19,569 bases of DNA from Thioalkalivibrio sp. (GCA_007120575.1 SKNJ01000297.1:1-19569); one strand, 5' to 3'; shown: positions 8,044 to 16,820, counted from the first letter of the stretch. The notes: generated from the sequence alone by a model not told the origin. A program made the numbers and translations.

Positions 8044-8695
8044 AGCCGGTTACTCGGGCGCTGGGCGTATCGCGACCGGTGCGCGCCATCGGGTGCACGC
8101 GGATGTCGATACGCAGGATGGTGGGCAGGGTGAGCGGGGCGTCCAGTTCGACGTCTTCGATGCGGATGCGCGCCTCCCAGTCCTGCCCGGCCAGGGTCTC
8201 CTCTACCCGGTGTTCGCCGGGCCGCGTGGGCCGCAGGCCGGCCTCGTAGTCGGCCAGCAGATTCCGGCCCACCCAGGTGGCCTGGGCGCGCTCCTTGAGG
8301 TAGGCCGTATTACGGGCATGCTCGCTGCCGGACTGGATCAGCGCACCGAGGGCGACCGCGAGGATCACCAGGGCGACCAGGATTTCCAGCAGGGTGAAGC
8401 CGCGCGCACGGCGTTGCGGCTCCCTTGTGCAGAACGACTGCACGGCCGTCGCCGCGCCTTGTTCGCACGCAAAAGCGACTCGAGCGCGAGCGTGTGCGTG
8501 AATCAGTGTTTCCCTGGGAGCCTGTCGGACTTGGGACGGATCTGCTGCGCGTGTGGGACAGTGGTCCCTTTTTCCGCTCTCTCTCGTTACAGAGTCCCCA
8601 CTATGCGCCTCGAGAGACCGAAAAAATGGTCTCACTCTCCCATCACGCTCGCGACGAGCGCCCAAATCCGACAGGCTCCTAGCGGCGCTGGGCAT
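8030..8695 (-). CDS. gspI: Type II secretion minor pseudopilin I, leader enlarged by an inserted repeat
   Basis: Minor pseudopilin that nucleates the tip complex with J and K. The mature region is clear: cleavage after Gly99, then FTLLEILVALVILAVALGAL with Glu at +5, and a 122-residue mature protein of normal GspI size. The N-terminus is abnormal. ATG 8695 has GGGGGA five bases upstream and overlaps the end of gspH by 17 bp, as expected for the ancestral start. But from the fifth or sixth codon the frame runs through the 165-bp element at 8516-8680, adding about 55 foreign residues in frame, then about 39 more before the cleavage site. An alternative is GTG 8443, which would give a normal 15-residue leader but has no clear ribosome site and lies in a GTGCAG/CTGCAC hairpin. 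Which start is used cannot be decided here. Confidence 0.85.
   Translation of the reverse strand: MPSAARSLSDLGARRERDGRVRPFFRSLEAHSGDSVTRESGKRDHCPTRAADPSQVRQAPRETLIHAHARARVAFACEQGAATAVQSFCTREPQRRARGFTLLEILVALVILAVALGALIQSGSEHARNTAYLKERAQATWVGRNLLADYEAGLRPTRPGEHRVEETLAGQDWEARIRIEDVELDAPLTLPTILRIDIRVHPMARTGRDTPSARVTGYALP
8516..8680. mobile_element. 165-bp MITE-like palindromic element at the gspH/gspI junction
   Basis: Termini at 8516-8535 and 8661-8680 are inverted repeats matching at 18 of 20 positions (core GGAGCCTGTCGGA). Inside, a second near-perfect pair of arms (about 8567-8586 and 8611-8630, TTTTTCC/CTCTCTCG against CGAGAGACCG/AAAAAA) surrounds a 24-bp centre, so the strand folds into a long hairpin. 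It is AT-richer than its surroundings and encodes no transposase, which is the profile of a non-autonomous element. The gspH stop TAG is formed across its right edge. Its length is a multiple of three, so the gspI frame stays open. No obvious target duplication is seen; the neighbouring 8441-8515 may also be foreign. Confidence 0.7.
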
Positions 8696-9272
8696 GCCGT
8701 TCCCCCAGGGTGCGGGATTCGCCGTCGCCGAGATCCACGGCGAGCCGGCCGCCGACGGTGGTGTGGATACGCAGTTCCCCGGGCTGGCCGGGGCGTGTGA
8801 GTTCGACCTCGAACGGGGTGATCCGGCCGTCGGGATGCAGGAAGATCAGCGCGCGATCCGGGTCGTCGTCGAGGGTGGCGCGCTGTCCTTCGACGTGCAC
8901 ACGGATCCGCAACCCCTGCCGCTCGAAGTTCACCGGTGCCAGGGTGCCGTGCGCGATCGGTTCCCAGGCGAGCTGGCCCTCGTCCAGCCAGATGCCTTCC
9001 AGGATGGCCATGCGCCCCTCGCTGAAGCCGACCGCGCGGCGCTGCCCGGTCAGCAGGGCCTCGTCGCTGGCAAGCTGGATCTGGCTGGCCAGACGCAGCG
9101 CGGTCTGCTCCATCTGGCGGCTGCCGGTCTGGGCCACCGAGAGGACCGCGACACCGGTAATCAGGCCGACGATGAACAGCACCACCAGCAGTTCGATCAG
9201 GGTGAAGCCCGTGCCCCGGGGAGGGGCCGAGGCCTGCCGTCGCGGCGAGGCAAGGGCCCGGACCGGGGCCAT
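8679..9272 (-). CDS. gspH: Type II secretion minor pseudopilin H
   Basis: Minor pseudopilin joining the tip complex to the GspG shaft. The 197-residue product has a 22-residue leader with cleavage at Gly22/Phe23 and FTLIELLVVLFIVGLITGVAVL with Glu27 at +5. The mature part has the GspH beta-sandwich pattern (QIQLASDEALLTGQRRAVGF near the helix, ITPFEVELTRP late). Its ATG follows the gspG stop with no gap. The TAG stop is created at the right edge of the inserted element at 8516-8680, so the present C-terminus (ERHAQRR) may differ from the ancestral one. Confidence 0.92.
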   Translation of the reverse strand: MAPVRALASPRRQASAPPRGTGFTLIELLVVLFIVGLITGVAVLSVAQTGSRQMEQTALRLASQIQLASDEALLTGQRRAVGFSEGRMAILEGIWLDEGQLAWEPIAHGTLAPVNFERQGLRIRVHVEGQRATLDDDPDRALIFLHPDGRITPFEVELTRPGQPGELRIHTTVGGRLAVDLGDGESRTLGERHAQRR

Positions 9273-9728
9273 TCAGAAGTCGTCCAGGTTCCAGTTGCCG
9301 ATCTCGGCGTTGACGCCGTCGCCGCCGCGCCGACCATCGGCGCCGTAGCTGAAGATGTCGATGTCGCCGTGACGCCCGGGGTTCAGGTACTGGTAGTCGT
9401 GGCCCCACGGGTCGCGCGGCAGGCGATCGAGATAGCCGCCGTCGCGGTATTGGGGGGCCTCGGGGCCGCTGGTCGGGCGCTCCACCAGGGCCTCCAGGCC
9501 CTGTTCCGTGGTCGGGTACTGGTAGTTGTCGAGCCGGTACAGGTTGAGTGCGCTCTCGATGGTGCGGATGTCCTGCTTGACCTTGGTGATGCGCGCCTCG
9601 TCCGGGCGGTCCATTACCCGCGGGACGACCACCGCGGCGAGGATGCCGAGGATCACCACGACCACCATGATCTCGATGAGAGTGAAGCCGCGCGCGTGTC
9701 GGCGCGAGCGTGCGGGATGCGATGTCAT
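9273..9728 (-). CDS. gspG: Type II secretion major pseudopilin G
   Basis: Major subunit of the pseudopilus shaft. The 151-residue product has a 14-residue basic leader, cleavage at Gly14/Phe15, and FTLIEIMVVVVILGILAAVV with Glu19 at +5. The core is strongly conserved (ALNLYRLDNYQYPTTEQGLE, RLPRDPWG, YQYLNPG), and the C-terminal loop FSYGADGRRGGDG...IGNW carries the acidic residues that bind calcium in characterised GspG. It starts two bases after the gspF stop and is immediately followed by gspH. Length is typical. Confidence 0.98.
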   Translation of the reverse strand: MTSHPARSRRHARGFTLIEIMVVVVILGILAAVVVPRVMDRPDEARITKVKQDIRTIESALNLYRLDNYQYPTTEQGLEALVERPTSGPEAPQYRDGGYLDRLPRDPWGHDYQYLNPGRHGDIDIFSYGADGRRGGDGVNAEIGNWNLDDF

Positions 9729-9730
9729 GT

Positions 9731-10957
9731 TCAGTTCACCAGTTGGTTGAGGTCGAATATGGGCAACAGTATGGCCAGCACGATGGTCAGGACAATGCCC
9801 CCCATGGCGAGGATCATCAGCGGTTCCATCAGCCCCATGCTGACGCCGATACGGGCCTCGACCTCGCGTTCCTGCGCCTCCGCGGCACGATCCAGCATGT
9901 CGGTGAGGCTGCCGGAGGACTCGCCGCTGCGGATCAGCAGGACCATGGTGGGCGGGAAATAGCGGGTGGTCTCCAGGGCCTGGCCGATCCCGCTGCCTTC
10001 CTGCACGCGCCGGGTTGCCTCGTCGACCGCCGCGCGCATGGGCCGGTTCCCGATCACGCTGGCCCCGGTGCGCATCGCCTCGAGCAAGGGCACGCCGCTG
10101 GCGGCCAGGATACTGAGGGTGCGGGCAAAGCGCGCGGTGTTGATGCCGCGGATCAGCGGCGCGATCAGCGGCAGGCGCAGCAGCAGGCGATCCAGGCGCA
10201 TGCGCGGTCCGGGCCGCCGCAGCCAGCGTGCCAGCAGGATACCGCCGGCCACCAGCACGCCGAGGGCGATCAGGCCGTAGTCGCGTGCGGCATCGCTGAT
10301 CGCGATCAGGGCACGGGTCAGGACCGGGAGCTGCTGGTCGATGCCGGCGAAGACCTGCACCACCTCGGGGACCACGTAGACGACCAGTGCCAGGGTGACC
10401 GCGATGGCCACCAGCGTCAGAATGATCGGGTAGATCATGGCCAGCGCGACCTTCTGGCGCAGGGCGTGGCGGCGCTCAAGGTAGTCGGCCAGGCGCTCCA
10501 GTACGCCATCCAGGTGGCCGGAGCTCTCGCCGGCCGCGACCGTGTTGCGGTAGATGTCCGGGAACACGTTGGGAAACTGGCCCAGCGCCTGGGCCAGGCT
10601 GTGGCCCTCCATTACGCGGGTGCGTACCCCGGTGAGCACGTTGCGGATCTTGCGTTTCTCGGTCTGGCGGGCGACCGCGCCCAGCCATTCCTCCACCGGC
10701 AGGCCGGCGCGCGCCAGGGTGGCCATCTGACGGGTCGCGAGCGCGAGATCCAGCGGACTGACCGCCCCGGTGCGCGACTCCAGGGTGCCGCGTCGGGTGC
10801 CGGCGCCGCCGGACTGGGCCCCGATCTCGCGCAGGCTGACCGGGGTCAGCCGGTCCTCGCGCAGGCGCGTGCGCACGTTGCGCGCGGTGTCGCCTTCCAG
10901 TACCCCTTTGCGGGTGCGGCCGGAGGCGTCCAGGGCCTCGTATTCGAACGCCGGCAT
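9731..10957 (-). CDS. gspF: Type II secretion inner-membrane platform protein F
   Basis: Polytopic inner-membrane protein at the centre of the T2SS platform, contacted by GspE and GspL. The 408 residues contain two related cytoplasmic domains, each with a GESSG motif (residues 143-147 and again in the second half, GESSGSL), and three transmembrane segments (about 171-197, 226-245 and 376-402). The start MPAFEYEALDASGRTRKG is typical of GspF. It begins seven bases after the gspE stop and ends two bases before gspG. Length and domain order match the family. Confidence 0.97.
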   Translation of the reverse strand: MPAFEYEALDASGRTRKGVLEGDTARNVRTRLREDRLTPVSLREIGAQSGGAGTRRGTLESRTGAVSPLDLALATRQMATLARAGLPVEEWLGAVARQTEKRKIRNVLTGVRTRVMEGHSLAQALGQFPNVFPDIYRNTVAAGESSGHLDGVLERLADYLERRHALRQKVALAMIYPIILTLVAIAVTLALVVYVVPEVVQVFAGIDQQLPVLTRALIAISDAARDYGLIALGVLVAGGILLARWLRRPGPRMRLDRLLLRLPLIAPLIRGINTARFARTLSILAASGVPLLEAMRTGASVIGNRPMRAAVDEATRRVQEGSGIGQALETTRYFPPTMVLLIRSGESSGSLTDMLDRAAEAQEREVEARIGVSMGLMEPLMILAMGGIVLTIVLAILLPIFDLNQLVN

Positions 10958-10964
10958 CGTGGGG

Positions 10965-12533
10965 TCAGCCCTCGTGGGTGATGCGCATCAGTTCCTCGAT
11001 GCTGGTGGTGCCGTCGAGGACACGTGCGATCGCACTGGCGCGCAGGTTCGGGCCCTGCCTCCGCGCGACCTCGCCCAGCGCCTGTTCGCCGGCTCCGTCG
11101 TGGATCAGGGTGCGCAGCTCGTCGGTCGTCTCGACCAGCTCGTAGATGCCACAGCGGCCGCGGTAGCCGAGCTGGTGGCATTCGGGGCAACCAGCCGGGT
11201 GGTGGATGGTAGGGGGCTGCGCCGGGTCGGCGTCCAGCAGCTCGCATTCCCAGGGGGTCGCGGGGCGCGCCTCGCGGCATTCCGGGCACAGTACGCGTAC
11301 CAGCCGCTGCGCGAGGATCCCGCTCAGGGTGGAGGACAGCAGGAAGGACTCCACGCCCATGTCACGCAGCCGGGTGATCGCGCCCACCGCGGAGTTGGTG
11401 TGCAGGGTGGAGAACACCAGGTGTCCGGTCAGGCTGGCCTGAATCGCGATCTGCACGGTGTCCAGGTCGCGGATCTCGCCGACCATGACCACGTCCGGAT
11501 CCTGGCGCAGGATCGCGCGCAGGCCGCGGGCGAAGGTCATGTCGATGCGGGTATTGATCTGGGTCTGGCCGATGCCGTCCAGGTAGTACTCGATCGGGTC
11601 CTCGACCGTCAGGATGTTGCGGCTGCGATCGTTCAGGCGCTCGAGGCCCGCGTACAGGGTGGTGGTCTTGCCCGAGCCGGTCGGCCCAGTGACCAGTACG
11701 ATGCCGTGCGGGCGGTGGATCAGGCGCTCGAAGGTCTCGAGCATGGCTGGTGGCATCCCGATTTGCGCCAGATCCAGGCGCCCGGCGTGCTTGTCGAGCA
11801 GGCGCATCACTACGCGCTCGCCATAGCCCGACGGGAGGGTGGAGACGCGTACATCCACCGCGCGTCCAGCCAGGCGCAGGGAGATGCGGCCGTCCTGCGG
11901 CAGGCGTTTTTCCGCGATATCCAGGCGTGCCATCACCTTGATACGCGACACGATCAGCGAGGCCAGCCCGGCCGGCGGATTGAGGATCTCGCGCAGCACG
12001 CCATCCACCCGGATGCGCACCGCCAGGCGGGTCTCGAACGGTTCGATATGGATGTCGGAGGCGTTCTCGCGCACCGCCTCTGTCAGCAGCGCGTTGATCA
12101 GGCGGATGATCGGCGCGTCGTCGTCGGCCTCCAGCAGGTCCTGCGGCTCGGCCAGGGATTGCGCGACCGCGCTGAGGTCCAGGTCCTCGTCCAGACCGGT
12201 GACCGACTGCATGGCCTCGGAGCTCGACGACTCGAAGCTCTCGCGCAGGCGGTGCTCGAAGGTGTCGTCGTCGACCGTCTCCAGTTCCAGTGCCTCGGCG
12301 CTGCGTCGGCGCAGTTCGATGACCGCCAGTGGGTCCGCGTCGCGGCGCACGTAGATGCGCCGTCGGCCATCGATCAGCGGACCGGGCAGGGTGCCGGAAC
12401 GCCGGGCGAAGCCGTAGCTGGTTTGCAGGTGCTGGCCGGTTTCCTCGGGGGTCATCCGATTTCCGCTCCCGCCCGGTGCGTGCGGGCTGCCCGGACCGGA
12501 TGATCGCTGGCCGCTCGCCTCGTCACGGGGCAT
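10965..12533 (-). CDS. gspE: Type II secretion ATPase E
   Basis: Cytoplasmic hexameric ATPase that powers pseudopilus assembly. In 522 residues: N-terminal domain (to about 130) that binds GspL, then the N2E and catalytic domains. Walker A GPTGSGKT is at 283-290, the Asp box VEDPIEY near 310-316, the Walker B region [14 protein letters not shown] at 343-356, the His box STLHTN at 375-380, and a four-Cys zinc site (CPEC at 416-419 and 449-452). ATG 12533 overlaps the gspD stop as TGATG with AGGA three bases upstream; ATG 12455 (MTPEETGQ), with GGGAG ten bases upstream, is a reasonable alternative that would drop 26 low-complexity residues. Confidence 0.97.
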   Translation of the reverse strand: MPRDEASGQRSSGPGSPHAPGGSGNRMTPEETGQHLQTSYGFARRSGTLPGPLIDGRRRIYVRRDADPLAVIELRRRSAEALELETVDDDTFEHRLRESFESSSSEAMQSVTGLDEDLDLSAVAQSLAEPQDLLEADDDAPIIRLINALLTEAVRENASDIHIEPFETRLAVRIRVDGVLREILNPPAGLASLIVSRIKVMARLDIAEKRLPQDGRISLRLAGRAVDVRVSTLPSGYGERVVMRLLDKHAGRLDLAQIGMPPAMLETFERLIHRPHGIVLVTGPTGSGKTTTLYAGLERLNDRSRNILTVEDPIEYYLDGIGQTQINTRIDMTFARGLRAILRQDPDVVMVGEIRDLDTVQIAIQASLTGHLVFSTLHTNSAVGAITRLRDMGVESFLLSSTLSGILAQRLVRVLCPECREARPATPWECELLDADPAQPPTIHHPAGCPECHQLGYRGRCGIYELVETTDELRTLIHDGAGEQALGEVARRQGPNLRASAIARVLDGTTSIEELMRITHEG

Positions 12534-14551
12534 CAGTCCTGGCGCCGGAAGGCGCGGCTGGGTTGCAGTGCCTCCGGCATCGAGCTGTCCACGTTGCCTG
12601 CCCGCACCTCGGCGAAGCTCGGGGGGAGGCGGGTCAGGCGTTCCCAGGATGGCAGGGTCGGGCTGCTATCCTTGTCCTGGCGTGCGCGCTCGCGGATCTG
12701 CTCGCCGCGGATGTAACTGTACTTCGCGCTGGTCAGCTCGTTGCCGCGCGAGGAATCGCGCACGATCCGCGGGTGCAGGAATACCATCAGGTTACGCTTT
12801 TCCACGCTGCTGCTGTCGGAACGGAACAGGCGCCCGATCCCGGGGATCTGGCCCAGTCCCGGGACCTGGCTCCGGGTGTCCTGCTGTTGTTCCTCGATCA
12901 GTCCTCCGAGTACCAGCATGTCGCCGTCGTCCACCAGCACGTGGGTGCGCAGGGAGCGGGTGTTGGTGATCAGGTCGGCCGCGCCGGTGGTGCCCGGGGC
13001 CAGCTGCGAGACCTCCTGTTCGATCTCCAGGCGTACCGCATTGCCCTGGTTGATCTGCGGGCGCACCCGCAGCTTCACGCCGACGTCTTCGCGGCGGATG
13101 GTATCGAAGGCCTGCCCGGAGTCTTCCAGCGAGCGGCCGACCACGAATGGGACATTCTGGCCGACCACGATCTCGGCCTCCTCGTTGTCCAGGGTCAGCA
13201 GGCTGGGCGTGGACAGGATGTTGCTGGAGGTATCCGTCTGCAGCAGGTTGATCAGGGCCGCGATCTGGGTGCTCCCGGAGGTGCCGATCCCGCCCACGGT
13301 GAGACCGTCACCGACTCTTGGCGGGCTTTCCACGCGTCCGTCGAGGAATGCGTCTACCCCGGCGGCGATCCCCAGGATGCCGCCGTCGTTGCGGTCGAAG
13401 TTGAGGAGCCCGGCCGCGCGGCTGCCGACCGCGCCCCACTGCACGCCCAGTTCGCGCGCGCGGTCCGAAGAGACCTCGGCGATCACTGCCTCGACCAGCA
13501 CCTGGGCCCGACGCACGTCCAGGCGTTCGATCACCGAATCGAGGTCATCCAGGATGTCGGCCGGGCCCAGCAGGACTACCGCGTTGGTGCTCTCGTGAGC
13601 CTGGATGTGGATGCCGTTGCGCGAGCTGGCGCGGCCGCCGGTCTCGCCGGTGGCCTCTTCGTGGCGCGCCTCGGCAATCCCCGCCAGCAGGTCGGCCACG
13701 TCCTCGGCGCGTGCGTAGCTGAGGTAGTGCACGCGGGTATTGCCGCCCTCGGTGCGGCGATCCAGCTGGCCGACCAGGGCGCGCACCGACAGGCGGGCCT
13801 CGGGGCTGCCGGAGAGGATCAGCGCGTTACTGTCGGGCTCGGCGACGATCCGTGCGCGGCTGCGCCCGGGGATGTCATCGCGTTCGGAGAGCAGGTTGCG
13901 GATGCGCTCGGCGAGGATTTCGGCGCGCGCGTGTTCCAGTTCCATGACGTCGAATTCCTCCGACATCGGCTGGTCGATGCGGTCGACCATCGCGCGGATG
14001 CGGCGCACGTTCGCGGTGGTATCGGCAATCACCAGGGTATTGGATTCGGAGGCGGCCGCGAGGTGCCCGCTCTGCGGCAGTAGCGGCCGCAGGATCGGTA
14101 CCAGCTGGGCGGCCGAGACATGGTTGACCTCGATCACCTGGGTGACGAAGTCGTCCGGACGGGTCGCCGGGCTGCCGGGGATCGATTCTTCGTCCAGTAG
14201 TGGCACCGCATCCTGCTTGGCCTGGGCATCCGGAACGATGCGCGTCGCCCCGGAGCCGGGGATCGCGGAGAAGCCGTAGACCCTCAGGATGCCCAGGAAC
14301 AGGTCCATCAGTTCGTCGCGCGCGACCGGCTGGCCGGATACCACGGTGACATTCCCGCGTACCCGCGGGTCGACGATGAAATTGGTGCCGGTCTCCTCCG
14401 AGACCAGATCGATGAAATCCCGGATCTCGGTATCGCGCAGGTTCAGCGTGAGCGTGTCGTCGTCCGCCTGTGCCGCCAGCGACAAGCAAAGCGAAACCAG
14501 GACGGTCAGCGTGATGGTGACTTGGCGGAGAGACATTCGCATGCGATCCAC
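12533..14551 (-). CDS. gspD: Type II secretion secretin D
   Basis: Outer-membrane channel of the T2SS. The 672-residue precursor has a Sec signal peptide (hydrophobic 11-26, cleavage after AQA at residue 29), then N0 (about 33-108), N1 (135-198), N2 (199-268) and N3 (272-345), and the secretin core (about 349-597) with [42 protein letters not shown], and the [12 protein letters not shown] block. A short S-domain-like helix follows (about 605-630), the usual pilotin contact. GTG 14551 gives the longest frame; ATG 14542 or 14536 would remove three or five residues. It is the first gene of the operon, with no gspC before it. A tandem 14-bp repeat lies 31-61 bp upstream. Confidence 0.97.
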   Translation of the reverse strand: MDRMRMSLRQVTITLTVLVSLCLSLAAQADDDTLTLNLRDTEIRDFIDLVSEETGTNFIVDPRVRGNVTVVSGQPVARDELMDLFLGILRVYGFSAIPGSGATRIVPDAQAKQDAVPLLDEESIPGSPATRPDDFVTQVIEVNHVSAAQLVPILRPLLPQSGHLAAASESNTLVIADTTANVRRIRAMVDRIDQPMSEEFDVMELEHARAEILAERIRNLLSERDDIPGRSRARIVAEPDSNALILSGSPEARLSVRALVGQLDRRTEGGNTRVHYLSYARAEDVADLLAGIAEARHEEATGETGGRASSRNGIHIQAHESTNAVVLLGPADILDDLDSVIERLDVRRAQVLVEAVIAEVSSDRARELGVQWGAVGSRAAGLLNFDRNDGGILGIAAGVDAFLDGRVESPPRVGDGLTVGGIGTSGSTQIAALINLLQTDTSSNILSTPSLLTLDNEEAEIVVGQNVPFVVGRSLEDSGQAFDTIRREDVGVKLRVRPQINQGNAVRLEIEQEVSQLAPGTTGAADLITNTRSLRTHVLVDDGDMLVLGGLIEEQQQDTRSQVPGLGQIPGIGRLFRSDSSSVEKRNLMVFLHPRIVRDSSRGNELTSAKYSYIRGEQIRERARQDKDSSPTLPSWERLTRLPPSFAEVRAGNVDSSMPEALQPSRAFRRQD

Positions 14552-14581
14552 TCGTTGATCTCGGTATCGGCTGGCGCGGGG

Positions 14582-14612
14582 CGCCGGTTAGCGTAGCTCG
14601 CCGGTTAGCGTA
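14582..14612. repeat. Tandem 14-bp direct repeat upstream of gspD
   Basis: CGCCGGTTAGCGTA occurs at 14582-14595 and again at 14599-14612, identical in all 14 bases with a 17-bp period. It lies 31-61 bp before the gspD start, where an operator or a promoter-overlapping site would be expected. Regulatory use is inferred from position and exact repetition. Confidence 0.6.
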
Positions 14613-14831
14613 TCAGAGAATTTCGCCAGTCGTGCCCGCCTTCCCGAGTTGCCGTGTCGTGCTCCCTGTTCTGGTCGGAACCTCTGGTTGCGACCGCGTG
14701 GGTCGGCTTCCTGCCCCGGTCGTTGCAAATCGCCATGCGTGCGGCTCTTCCGTTGGGGGTATTGCATTTTGGCTCCCCGGGTTTCGCTTGTCTCTCCCCT
14801 AACGTCTTGTCCGGGCGAAAGAATCCATTGG

Positions 14832-14847
14832 TGGCACGGTTTCTGCT
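14832..14847 (+). promoter_or_regulatory. Sigma-54-type (-24/-12) promoter before the TusA-YedE cluster
   Basis: TGGCACGGTTTCTGCT matches the TGGCAC-N5-TTGC consensus with one mismatch and the exact GG/GC spacing. A start about 12 bases downstream of the GC would leave a leader of roughly 90 nt before the ATG at 14949. A second site with the same TGGCACG-N5-TGCTT layout lies at 18086-18102. No experimental support; a chance match cannot be excluded for one site alone. Confidence 0.5.
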
Positions 14848-14948
14848 TTGCCACTGGCGGAAGTCTTCCCGCTCCGGTGTGCCGGAGAGAGAACTCCATC
14901 CCGTGCGGCCGGATCCGCCGCGTGAGGGCAGGGAGGAGGGTGTACCCA

Positions 14949-15293
14949 ATGTATTTTCCCTGGATAGGCAAAAGAAAACGTGAAGGCAGGCGTTCCGGAA
15001 TGCAGTCAACCTTGAACGAGAACCGAGAGACCCGGGAAGTGGAAATTCGTGGCCTGGGAGTCATGAAAGTGGCGCGCTCCGTGAATTGCATCGGAGACGG
15101 TTGTCCGAAGCCGCAGTTACTGACGCTCAAGGCGCTGAATCAGCTGCCGGAGGGGAGCGTCGTCGAGCTGATATCGGACAACCCCACTGCGGTGGAGACC
15201 ATCCCGAGCATGATGATGGCCGCCTATGGCAGTCATCTTGCGACGATCCGGGACGATTCGTACTGGAAGGTCTACGTCCGCAAGGGCATCTGA
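14949..15293 (+). CDS. TusA-family sulfur carrier with N-terminal extension
   Basis: Small cytoplasmic sulfur-relay protein. The core (from about residue 39) has the TusA fold pattern and the CPxP motif as GCPKPQ, with Cys52 as the persulfide site and a second Cys (47) five residues before it. Then comes SDNPTAVETIPSMM, the usual TusA second-helix region. From ATG 14949 the product is 114 residues, with about 38 extra at the N-terminus, beginning MYFPWIGKRKREG, short and very basic. That start has AGGAGG at 14934-14939, the best ribosome site available. ATG 15000 and ATG 15063 would give shorter forms, the latter a classic 76-residue TusA. It lies 66 bp before the YedE gene. Established knowledge: TusA-type proteins (TsuB) are paired with TsuA thiosulfate transporters, which is the likely partnership here. 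Confidence 0.88.
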   Translation: MYFPWIGKRKREGRRSGMQSTLNENRETREVEIRGLGVMKVARSVNCIGDGCPKPQLLTLKALNQLPEGSVVELISDNPTAVETIPSMMMAAYGSHLATIRDDSYWKVYVRKGI

Positions 15294-15359
15294 GTCGGCC
15301 GCCCGTTGCCGGTTTCCGAGACCCATATCATTCACAAAACACAAGAGTCGGGGGTTTAA

Positions 15360-16820
15360 ATGAGCAATGAAGTCTGTGGCGCGGGTGGATCGCGCGCCGG
15401 TGGTGTATCGGTCAAGCACCGGGGTGGTTTCAACGCCGCCGTGATCGTGGGCATTGTCGCGTTGCTGTCGGCGATCGTGCTCGCCTACGACGCGGATTAT
15501 CTCTACCTGCTGGTGTATATCTGGTTTGGCGTGGCCTACGGGTTGTTCCTGCAGTACGGCCGGTTCTGCATGGCCTCCGCGGTGCGCGATCTGTTCGCGG
15601 TCGGCGTGCCACGCATGGCGGTGGGCGTGATGATCGCCGTGGTGCTGTATTCCCTGACCGCGGCGGCGGTGACCATGGGTGGGTTCAGCACCTTCCACGC
15701 GAATCCGCTGGGCTGGCACATCATCATCGGCGGAGCGATCTTCGGCTTCGGGATTATCTTCACCGGTGGTTGTGCATCGTCGTCCCTGTACAAGAGCGGC
15801 GAAGGCAATGTGGGCTCGATGCTGGTGCTGGTGGCGATCTCCTTCTCGCAGGCGATCTTTGTCTCCAGCGAGTGGTTCAGCCAGTTCGTGCCGGCCTCCT
15901 GGACCGAGTCTGCGCTGGACAAGCGCATGCCCGAGGAGCTGGATGTGACCTCCACCTGGTTTGACCAGTTCATGACCGGGTACATCTGGGACCTGAGCGG
16001 CGGTACGGTCGCCCAGATGATGGGGCAGCCCGACACCTTCATGGGCATCTTTATCGGGAATGCCCTGCTGGGGGCGATCCTGCCCACCTTCGCCATCCTG
16101 GTGTTCCTCTACGTCGTGGCCTTCCGCAAGGGCTACATGCGTCGCGAAAAGATCGAGAACCCGGCATTCGGGGATCACCTGCGCGGCATGTGGGCGATGT
16201 TCACCTCGTCCAAGAACACCGCCATCGCGGGTCTGGGTATCGGTGTCTTTGCCGGCCTGCAGATGTGGGTGACCGGCGCGCTGCGGCAGAAGTACGACAT
16301 CCTGAACTTCGGCGAGATGCTGGAACGCAAGGGCTTTTACGAGCAGGTTTCCCTGCAGGGCACCGTGTTCGATCCGGGCTACTGGTACATCACCACCCAG
16401 GAGGCCCAGTGGGGCGGCTGGGTCATGGACAAGATCGGCTTCGAGAACATGGAGCGCAACATCTTCTTCGGCCTCGAGAACGGTCTGCCCAACCCGCTGC
16501 TGAATGCCCCGGGGATGATGTCCATCGGGATCATCCTGGGCGCCGCGGTGATCGCCAACATCAACCGCGAGTTCAAGTGGAAGCTCCCGAGCATGGAGAC
16601 CGCCATCTTCGCCCTGATTGGGGGCACGTTGATGGGCATCGGTGCGCGGGTCGGTATGGGCTGTAACGTCGGCGCGTTCTTCGCGGCGGTTACCAACGGT
16701 GACCTCACCGGCTGGATCTTCCTGGCGGGCATGACGATTGGCGGTTTCTTCGGCGTGCGTGCCCTGACCCGCTGGATGGAGTGGCGTGCGTCGCGCAATG
16801 ACGACGAGTTCGCGCTATAG
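15360..16820 (+). CDS. YeeE/YedE (TsuA-type) sulfur-compound transporter, long form
   Basis: Inner-membrane protein of 486 residues with many hydrophobic helices (for example about 26-43, 47-65, 82-104, 119-137, 225-243, 388-404, 446-465). It carries the three signature cysteines of the thiosulfate transporter family: GRFCM (Cys70), TGGCASS (Cys138) and MGCNVG (Cys435), each in a glycine-rich half-helix. Members relay thiosulfate through these cysteines. It is about 130 residues longer than typical members. The extra length lies in two polar, Trp/Phe- and acid-rich segments (about 178-222 and 305-380), probably outside the cytoplasm. It sits between two TusA genes. The substrate could be thiosulfate, polysulfide or another sulfane species; selenium transport, also known for YedE relatives, is less likely because no selD is adjacent. 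Confidence 0.92.
   Translation: MSNEVCGAGGSRAGGVSVKHRGGFNAAVIVGIVALLSAIVLAYDADYLYLLVYIWFGVAYGLFLQYGRFCMASAVRDLFAVGVPRMAVGVMIAVVLYSLTAAAVTMGGFSTFHANPLGWHIIIGGAIFGFGIIFTGGCASSSLYKSGEGNVGSMLVLVAISFSQAIFVSSEWFSQFVPASWTESALDKRMPEELDVTSTWFDQFMTGYIWDLSGGTVAQMMGQPDTFMGIFIGNALLGAILPTFAILVFLYVVAFRKGYMRREKIENPAFGDHLRGMWAMFTSSKNTAIAGLGIGVFAGLQMWVTGALRQKYDILNFGEMLERKGFYEQVSLQGTVFDPGYWYITTQEAQWGGWVMDKIGFENMERNIFFGLENGLPNPLLNAPGMMSIGIILGAAVIANINREFKWKLPSMETAIFALIGGTLMGIGARVGMGCNVGAFFAAVTNGDLTGWIFLAGMTIGGFFGVRALTRWMEWRASRNDDEFAL

Larger units (their letters stand above)
14552..14948. other. Divergent regulatory gap between gspD and the sulfur cluster
   Basis: This 397-bp stretch lies between two divergent operons. 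Near gspD it holds the tandem repeat at 14582-14612. Towards the plus-strand genes it holds a sigma-54-type site at 14832-14847 and, upstream of that, TTGCAAATC (14723-14731) and ATTGCA (14761-14766), which resemble the dyad in the second regulatory gap. No credible gene is seen; frames crossing it are out of family with any protein I recognise. No clear sigma-70 -35/-10 pair is visible for gspD. Confidence 0.6.

Noticed and set aside
8553..14083. Several plus-strand open frames of 420-580 residues across gspD-gspH
   Set aside because: They mirror conserved T2SS genes on the other strand and are rich in Gln, His, Arg and Gly, as expected of GC-rich antisense frames.
14649..14948. Extension of the first TusA to 214 residues
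   Set aside because: The extra part crosses the sigma-54-type site and has no protein-like pattern; ATG 14949 has a clear ribosome site.
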